Source of the DNA: Pigoraptor chileana
Taxonomy: Eukaryota; Opisthokonta; Filasterea
Assembly (NCBI GenBank): GCA_943704495.1
Contig: CALSCR010001789.1
Coordinates: 1 to 24,521 of the forward strand
DNA: 24,521 nucleotides
Direction of reading: 5' to 3'
A model generated the notes under the pieces. That model had not been told where the DNA came from. It saw nothing but the letters and a program-made list of their open reading frames with translations, and ran no database searches. Shown here piece after piece: positions 18,858 through 24,521 of the stretch (positions within the stretch are counted from its first letter, which is position 1; the number at the start of each line of letters is the position of its first letter). A program made the position numbers and the translations under genes.

Positions 18858-19394
18858 GACTGCGAGTCAGCGGAATTGCTGACACCACAAAGGTCGCTTG
18901 TGGAAGTAAAGCAACGACGTCCACTTGCCCACTTACGACTCAGATCGTCTGGCTACCCGAAGAAGGACGGCTTTTGGGATGAGCACTTATCCAGACCACG
19001 CGCAGTTTCAACTCACCGACACACACACAACTGCAAACGAACACTTTGGTATCCAATAAAGAAAGTTCGCAGCGAAGAAACACCTCAGGGACTCCTCTTT
19101 GAATCATAAAACCCAACTGCTAGTAGTATTAGCCAGTCTGTGTTTTGGAACCCACGTGCAAGGCCATTGATTCGGGCACGTGACCATCATCACACGTGCC
19201 AGTCGTGATGTCAGCTGTCCGAGTCACTGCCGGCCTTTGAGACCCCAAAAACTGCTCCAAAGAAAGAATGAATTTGCCCAATCGCACACTCGAAAAGTGC
19301 TTCTTTTCTTTGCAATACCACGCGTATGTATGCATGTACACAACAACTGATTACATCGTCTAGTGTCTTGCTCAGGCGTTAATTACAAGCGAGA
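18858..19394. promoter_or_regulatory. Divergent promoter between WDR74 and CHCHD4
   Basis: 537 bp between two start codons. Three CACGTG E-boxes lie within 46 bp at 19153-19158, 19177-19182 and 19193-19198. The last two sit in mirrored arms GGCACGTG (19175-19182) and CACGTGCC (19193-19200). No coding frame is supported. Confidence 0.72.
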
Positions 19395-20176
19395 ATGTCG
19401 TACTGCAAGGAGGACGGTGAGTGAACACGCTGCTCTTCTCTTGGCGGCCACACCAGATTCCACTTGACATTGTCCCCCGATTCAAACACACAACTCGCAC
19501 TGAACTGTTGCATCTCTGTTGCGTGTTCATCTTTCGACTGACGGGGCATAGGGAAAAAACGCGCGAATCTGTAATTACTCACATTCTATTACTCATATTT
19601 GTGTATTCGCGCAATTTTCGTCGCTGCTCCCTCTCACTCGTCGTGCTCTTAGGCAAGGATAGGGTGTACTTCATCTCGGAGGAAGACGCAGCAGAGCTTG
19701 AGAAGTCCCCGCCGATTGACCTTTCTGCGCTAGGCGATGATGATGAGGACGATAATGGAGGGATGCGCGGCGCGATTAAGCCCAACGGAGAAATAGACTG
19801 GGACTGTCCGTGTCTGAAGCCGATGCTCAAGGAGCCGTGCGGAGATGCATTCCGGGAAGCGTTTTCGTGCTTTGTGTACAGCAAAGAAGATCCCAAGGGA
19901 AGCGACTGCATCGAGCAGTTCAAGACGATGCAAAAGTGTTTCTCGGAACACCCCGAGATATACGGGGCCCAGGAAGACGACAACGATGCTGAAGTGGACG
20001 CAGCGGTGGATGCTGCGATTGCAGAGGCAGAGGCAGAGGCTGAGGCTGAGGCTGCCAGAACAGCGGACGGGAGCGCAACGCAAACAACCACGGAGGCGTC
20101 GGCGTCAGATGCGCAGGCGGCAACCGAGGCTATTGCGGAACCAGTTGCATCTGGATCCTCATCACCGTCGTCGTAG
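19395..20176 (+). CDS. CHCHD4: CHCHD4 / MIA40 mitochondrial intermembrane-space oxidoreductase
   Basis: Two exons: 19395-19416 (only 22 coding bases) and 19653-20176 (TAG), 181 residues. The N-terminus is MSYCKEDG/KDRVYF, with the intron between the third base groups of Asp-Gly, and reads like animal CHCHD4. The redox motif C59-P-C61 is followed by twin CX9C pairs, C70/C80 and C93/C103. This protein oxidises incoming small Cys proteins in the intermembrane space and passes electrons to Erv1/ALR. It is the short, soluble animal-type form without the N-terminal membrane anchor of fungal Mia40. The tail after ~115 is acidic and Ala/Glu-rich, with (EA)n from repeated GAGGC(A/T) units, then a Ser/Pro end. 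Start context is A at -3. Confidence 0.97.
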
Positions 20177-20821
20177 TCACCCGCGTATCTTTGTCGTCCC
20201 TTATGTTGAATACCTTTCCTCTCCCTCCCTCTCCCGTTTGGCATCTCATTATGATTGCGTTTGCGTTGCAGCATATTCGCCCTTTACATTTGTTTGAAAT
20301 TGGAATTTCTTGTTCGTATCAGGGGTTCTTGTTGTCGTTTGATTGTGAGTGTTTTCGTATACGCCAGTCTCTATAGACAATGTGTCCCCATACCGAAGCT
20401 GGCTCTGAGTGATTGCCCCTTTTTGTTCCGTTACTCTCTCACCGTCGTAGTAACACTCGCGTCTTGCATTGTGTGGGCGCACGGGTACTTTTGCTCAGTA
20501 TCCCCTGCAACACCCATGTGCATCACAGTGGAAATCTGTCCCTTGAGTGGAATAAATCCCTGTACAGTAAACAAAAAACACAGAAACTGCACTCTTCACA
20601 TTACAGTTTGTGCGAGATGGCGCATTAGTTTCGCGCTGTAATGTTATTTCAAAGCCATAGTGACACTATTGACAGACGTATGTTGAGATTCTAGAACACA
20701 CCACAACTCTCACAAAGATGAAACAAGTTGTTCAGACATAATAACAACATCATGCAGATAATCACACACTCCAACGGCATTGGCATAAACTTACAACACG
20801 GAAGAACAATACCAGCAACAT
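20177..20821. other. Convergent intergenic region
   Basis: 645 bp between the 3' ends of CHCHD4 and BOLA3. An AATAAA on the plus strand at 20551-20556 could serve CHCHD4 if its 3' UTR is about 375-400 bases. The rest is AT-rich with no supportable gene. Confidence 0.6.
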
Positions 20822-20826
20822 TTATT
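20821..20826 (-). terminator. AATAAA overlapping the BOLA3 stop codon
   Basis: On the minus strand the sequence GAATAAATG contains both the stop TAA and an AATAAA hexamer, so the signal overlaps the end of the coding region, as does the ATTAAA of the sorting-nexin gene. Confidence 0.5.
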
Positions 20827-21509
20827 CTGCTGTTGGTGCCTTAGTTGCAATGCGAATGCCGTGCATCTTCTTGATGTCTTCATCGAGCACGTCGTGTACG
20901 AGACGATATTGCTTAACGAGAGAGAGACCGGTGAAGTTGGCTGACTCGACTTCCACGCGGTACATACTGCCACATCCACCTGTGGCAACAATGAATCAAA
21001 GACAAAGCCATAATTCATTTTAACAAAAAACCAAAAATGCTGTTCAGAAGATGCGTACACAAACTCATTCGCGGTTGCGTCCTTTGTGGCATAATTAATC
21101 TCACAACGAGGATGGCCATGCAATAGTGCCTCGGGTATGCGAGGGACATACCAGAAATGTCTTCAACGAGAAGATGCGATGGAGTGAAAGCCACGTTGAG
21201 TTTGTCGAATAAGTGCTTCTCCCCCTGCGATAGTCCCTCCGGTGCGGTGTGCACCTGCGCCCAAAAAGAGATGCGACAGAATTCGCAGTAGATGCGCACA
21301 TTCACAGCATTGAGAATGAAAGCGCAATGAATACCACACGAGAATCGAGCACGTGTCAAGAAATAACACCCAATCTGCACCATCGCCACTGTATTCGTTC
21401 CGACATTGGTGTAATGCATCAGTGGTGTTCGGGTCGCCACCCAGTCGCCACTCACCCATCGGAAGCCTGTGCGGAGCAGGGACGCTGCGGAACGAATCGA
21501 AGAAAACAT
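20822..21509 (-). CDS. BOLA3: BOLA3-like mitochondrial Fe-S cluster protein
   Basis: Three exons (minus): 21509-21456, 21254-21152, 20979-20822. Phases join, giving 104 residues, the usual length. The first exon codes for an Arg/Ser-rich amphipathic leader (FSSIRSAASLLRTGFRW), a likely mitochondrial targeting signal. The BolA fold follows: VEDISGGCGSMYRVEVES, then VKQYRLVHDVLDEDIKKMHGI. C55 in the GGCGSMY loop and the invariant H92 in the KKMHG helix are the residues used with monothiol glutaredoxin GLRX5 to hold a [2Fe-2S] cluster. BOLA3 helps deliver [4Fe-4S] clusters to lipoate synthase and respiratory proteins. A single CACGTG lies about 140 bp upstream (21650-21655). Confidence 0.96.
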
Positions 21510-22539
21510 TATAACAACACACTGCCGAATCCTCGTCGTAAGCACACAACTTCAGTCTGCTGACATATTATTGGGATTTGTAATCTTTCCGGACTACATC
21601 ACTGCTCGGCGGTGACTGGCACTCATCACGGTCGGCGCGTCCGGCGACTCACGTGACCGGTGCCTGCGGCCTCATCCGGTCCGGCCGCACCTGGCCGGTT
21701 TGACCGGCTGTCACAGGCTGCCGTTCGGCGGCTCTGAACTGACGGGGCCGCCGGGCACTGACGCCCAGGAACGTCGCGGGTGGCCCGGCGGTTAGTCAGT
21801 ACTGTCAGTTACAAAAGGCCGCGCCGCGCTGTGGTTGGGGTGTGTGCCGCCAGCCGCCTCGATCTGCCCACGCACGGTAGCAGTCGAGGCCCGATCCACT
21901 AATGGGCAGTCCTTATCTGACTATTAATATGAGTGAATCCGAGTCGGCGATTAGGTCTGAGGCGGCCATAAACTTCCGGCGGCTAGACTTTCCGCCAATG
22001 GCCGCATCTTGATGTGCCGGAGGCTTCGTGAATGCGTGCGCTGATCAGAAGAGCTGAGCTATTGGCAATGCCCGCTCAGTAACTTCAATTGAGGCATCGG
22101 GGCAATATCTCATACATCATCACACTTTGACATTTGCTCAATAATTGCAAAGATGGTGAAACTATCGTAGTCAGCTCTGTTTTAGATCCGGGACGACTGC
22201 CGGAATGTGAAAAAATAGGGGGGTTTAGTCAAGCCACCACCTAAAGTCTTATGCAGTTGCCGCAATTTTGATTCACTCACCACAAGCGAGGACAACTTCA
22301 CACGTCGACAGTTACATGAGTTTTAATGTGTTCGAGTGATGTGACCAGCACACAAACACCATCCGTCACGATAGATCAACACCAAGCGCAATGCCAGGCC
22401 AAAGTTATAAAAGATGCACAGAAGCCCACGGCACCAACACATAGACCCATAGACATACACACGATAGTCACAAGCACACACGATAGTCATAGACACACAC
22501 ACACACACAATGTTCATAGACACCTCACGAAGGATATTA
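21510..22539. promoter_or_regulatory. BOLA3 upstream region with GC-rich island
   Basis: 1,030 bp without a recognisable gene. 21600-22030 is GC-rich with many CCGG and GGCCGG runs and one E-box at 21650-21655. 22030-22320 is AT-richer. 22420-22520 is CA-rich. I looked for tRNA, 5S and spliceosomal snRNA signatures and found none. The part nearest 21510 should hold the BOLA3 promoter. Confidence 0.55.
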
Positions 22540-24378
22540 TCATTCCTCGGCATCCACAGCAACGCCCACGCCTCCAATCGCCGTTCGCCAACACTCAAAG
22601 CCAAGCGACTCCAGCTCAGACACAGCCAATGCGAGTGACTCGCAATTGTGTCCTATGCAACCGATAGAATCAAGACAGCCAGCATCACATAAAATTAGGG
22701 CTTTGTAAACATTGAATCGTATGATGATGGTGGCAATTACGCTCTCTAAACAGAGAAAAACGACAGAGAGAGGTGCTCTGGTATGTCCACACATGCGCTT
22801 TTTTGTGCAACAAAACACCAGGACTACCCCACCTTCTCTAACAAGGGTGAGCGCACAACCGCCGCCACCTGCGCCTGTAAGTTTGGAGTGGAGTCCGTGT
22901 CGGAGTGTGACTTCGCAGATCCGGTCCAATGATTGGTGTCCGACGCCCACAGTGCCCATCAACGCATGGTTAATGTCAATAAGATACTGCAGCCGTTGGA
23001 GCAGGGGAGAGCGTTTTTGGTTTGTTTTGTGTGCGGGAGGGAGGGAGGGAAAGTCGAGACAAATGCGTCCCGAAGTCAATACCCACTTACGGCAGAAAAA
23101 ATCGTGTCGAGACAAAACTGAAATGCAGACACACACATACGTACACGATATATACAGACACAGGCGGAGGCAGACACAGACACAGACACAGACATACGCA
23201 TACACACACACACACACATACACAAATATATATATTCACACATAGCCAGATACACACATGCACACAGACAATACACACACACACACACCTCCAGCGCTGC
23301 GTAATGCGCGTCAATGTTGGTCTTGTCTGCATCCACAAAAGAAAAGAACGGAGCGAAGAGCTTCAATAACGTTCCATGTGAGTAGAGTTCACGAGTTCAT
23401 GAGTTGGCGATTCACAACCACGCATTGCATTTCAGTCCAAATCCAAAGCACTCCATAGCCCCAGGGTAAGGTTAGACCATCCCACTGCAGTGAGTGACCA
23501 AAATACACCATCCTACTGCATATGAGATGCACGTGACCAACACACAGCCCACCCTTTGCATCCACAAGTGCCTCCAGCTGGGAGAGGCACTCGTCACTCA
23601 CAGCCTGAACAGTCTCAAGAATGCAATCGACAACACGAGGAATCTGCACATCCCGCGGAGGAGAGAAAATGAAACAGAAGAAGAACAAAAAAACACGCTT
23701 TAGTGAAAAGCTTCAAGATTGGGCAGAAATGTGCGATACAACCAAAGACGATGCCGAGTTTGACACAGATGCATGCGGCACACATCACGTGGCTATGACA
23801 GGCCAATGAAGAGTCACGCGACCCACCATGTCCCTGTTTGATCGCACTTTTGCAACTAATGCTTTTGTACTCCGCCCAATACGCGAATTTGTGAGGACGA
23901 TATTCAGCCGCGGCATTCTGCGTTGTTGTTGTGGTGTGTGCAAGGACAAATGGCGAGCGTATGTGTGTGTGCGCGCAAATGAGTGTGCGGGTTTTTGCGT
24001 GGTGCACGTATTGAGTAAAACCGATGAAGCAATTGAAAGAGATTTTGTTCCATGTAGCAATACGGGAGCAAATTCGGGTGTTGCAAATTGCATAAGTTGA
24101 GAAATTAGATGAAAGTGGCTTAGCGCCCCTCACTCGCATCAACATCACCCAAAAATGCGACACGCCATGCGACACCATCGCCTGAAAATACACATACAAA
24201 CACATGACGTTGGTGTGTGCAACCCATGCGACACACAGACACAGACACAGACACAGACACAGACACAGACACAGACACAGGCGCACACACAGCAGTATAA
24301 AGAAAGGCGCAGGTAATGAGCATGCGACTTGCCTTTCAAGTATGCGAATCTTCCCACCGGAAAATGCAAGGGCGCCAC
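22540..24378 (-). CDS. MVK: Mevalonate kinase, 5' partial (C-terminal part)
   Basis: Six exons (minus): 24378-24333, 23917-23827, 23643-23553, 23326-23289, 22986-22833, 22652-22540 (TGA). They give about 176 residues, all in phase. Seen in order: GGALAFSGGKIRILER, NIVLTNSRIGRSTKALVAKVR, YLIDINHALMGTVGVGHQSL, then the GHMP-kinase C-terminal signature KLTGAGGGGCALTL, and the tail LGFECWRTAIGGVGVAV. These match mevalonate kinase rather than phosphomevalonate or galactokinase members. The enzyme phosphorylates mevalonate with ATP early in the isoprenoid/sterol pathway. The N-terminal part, including the ATP-binding GLGSSA loop, lies right of the window. The first intron here appears to use a GC donor. 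Introns reach about 300-415 bp and are CA/TG-rich. Confidence 0.95.
23138..23288. repeat. CA-rich degenerate microsatellite in a mevalonate kinase intron
   Basis: Mixed CACA, CAGACA and TATA units on the plus strand, so TG-rich in the transcript. It begins right at the donor (GTGTGT) of the intron. Confidence 0.85.
23918..24332 (-). other. Predicted GC-AG intron of mevalonate kinase
   Basis: The exon ends GAAAG and continues GCAAGT on the minus strand, a perfect match to the consensus for GC donors. The acceptor is GCAG at 23921-23918. Using it joins ILE(R) to MPRLNIVLTN in phase and in register with known mevalonate kinases. A GT donor 4 bases further (CAA|GTCGCA) would break the frame. Confidence 0.72.
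24235..24280. repeat. (ACAGAC)n hexanucleotide tandem repeat
   Basis: About 7-8 copies of ACAGAC on the plus strand within the predicted GC-AG intron of mevalonate kinase. It reads (GTCTGT)n in the transcript. Confidence 0.9.
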
Positions 24379-24521
24379 CTGATTGTACGATCGTAAAAAG
24401 CACACCATAAACAAAGGTCAGACGCAATCAAATATACCTACAAAAATACGTAATTTGTGTGAGTGAGTGAGTGTGTGAGTGTGAGAGTGTGTATGTGAGC
24501 GTGTATCAGTGTATGCGAGTG

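Noticed and set aside
21510-22539. tRNA, 5S or spliceosomal snRNA gene in the GC-rich spacer
   Set aside because: No B-box (GGTTCGANNCC) and no recognisable snRNA core found by eye on either strand.
23076-23366. Long Cys/Val-rich frames in CA/TG tracts (several places)
   Set aside because: Translations of dinucleotide repeats (CVCVCV, THTHTH) with no independent support.
24120-24191. Possible extra mevalonate kinase exon after TTTTCAG at 24191-24185
   Set aside because: A good-looking acceptor, but the best frame stops at 24120 and the peptide does not match mevalonate kinase. The flanking exons join in phase without it.

Overview
This is nuclear DNA of a eukaryote. Seven of the nine genes are interrupted by short spliceosomal introns with GT-AG ends (one GC-AG), spliced reading frames join in phase, start codons sit in A/G(-3) contexts, and there are no operons or bacterial ribosome-binding sites. 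Introns and intergenic DNA are full of CA/TG microsatellites. A full-length ATF6-type membrane bZIP protein with the animal-like luminal domain points to a unicellular relative of animals (a holozoan protist) or another opisthokont-grade protist. That placement is an inference.

Layout, left to right. 1-1380 (+): 3' part of a sorting nexin with a C-terminal BAR domain. 1980-5465 (-): intronless VPS9-domain protein (probable Rab5-type exchange factor). 5466-6119: shared divergent promoter with three CACGTG boxes. 6120-7244 (+): four-exon DCC/DUF393 thiol-disulfide protein. 7479-9290 (-) and 10111-11940 (+): a divergent pair of intronless paralogues, each with a membrane anchor, one EF-hand, a GT25-like module and a GT2 module. 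12659-15056 (-): four-exon ATF6-like gene. 15780-18857 (-): nine-exon WDR74 (Nsa1) ribosome-assembly gene. 18858-19394: second divergent promoter with three CACGTG boxes. 19395-20176 (+): CHCHD4/MIA40. 20822-21509 (-): BOLA3. 22540-24378 (-): 3' six exons of mevalonate kinase, running off the right edge.

Most genes are single-copy housekeeping genes: endosomal traffic (SNX-BAR, VPS9), 60S ribosome assembly (WDR74), mitochondrial disulfide import (CHCHD4), mitochondrial Fe-S delivery (BOLA3), isoprenoid synthesis (mevalonate kinase) and the ER stress response (ATF6). They are adjacent but do not form one pathway. What links several of them is the promoter: clustered CACGTG E-boxes lie between VPS9/DCC and between WDR74/CHCHD4, and one lies upstream of BOLA3. 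This suggests a shared growth- or stress-linked bHLH factor.

The least conventional part is the EF-hand/GT25/GT2 pair. Its two copies have diverged over most of their length, yet share a block of about 279 bp with only about 16 differences, in inverted orientation, which looks like gene conversion. Other points of interest are a strong candidate GC-AG intron in mevalonate kinase, introns with TG-rich 5' parts and CA/CAA-rich 3' ends, an unexplained protein-like open frame upstream of the left glycosyltransferase, and a GC-rich gene-free island upstream of BOLA3. Exon coordinates come from reading splice sites and protein continuity by eye; no alignment or RNA evidence was available.
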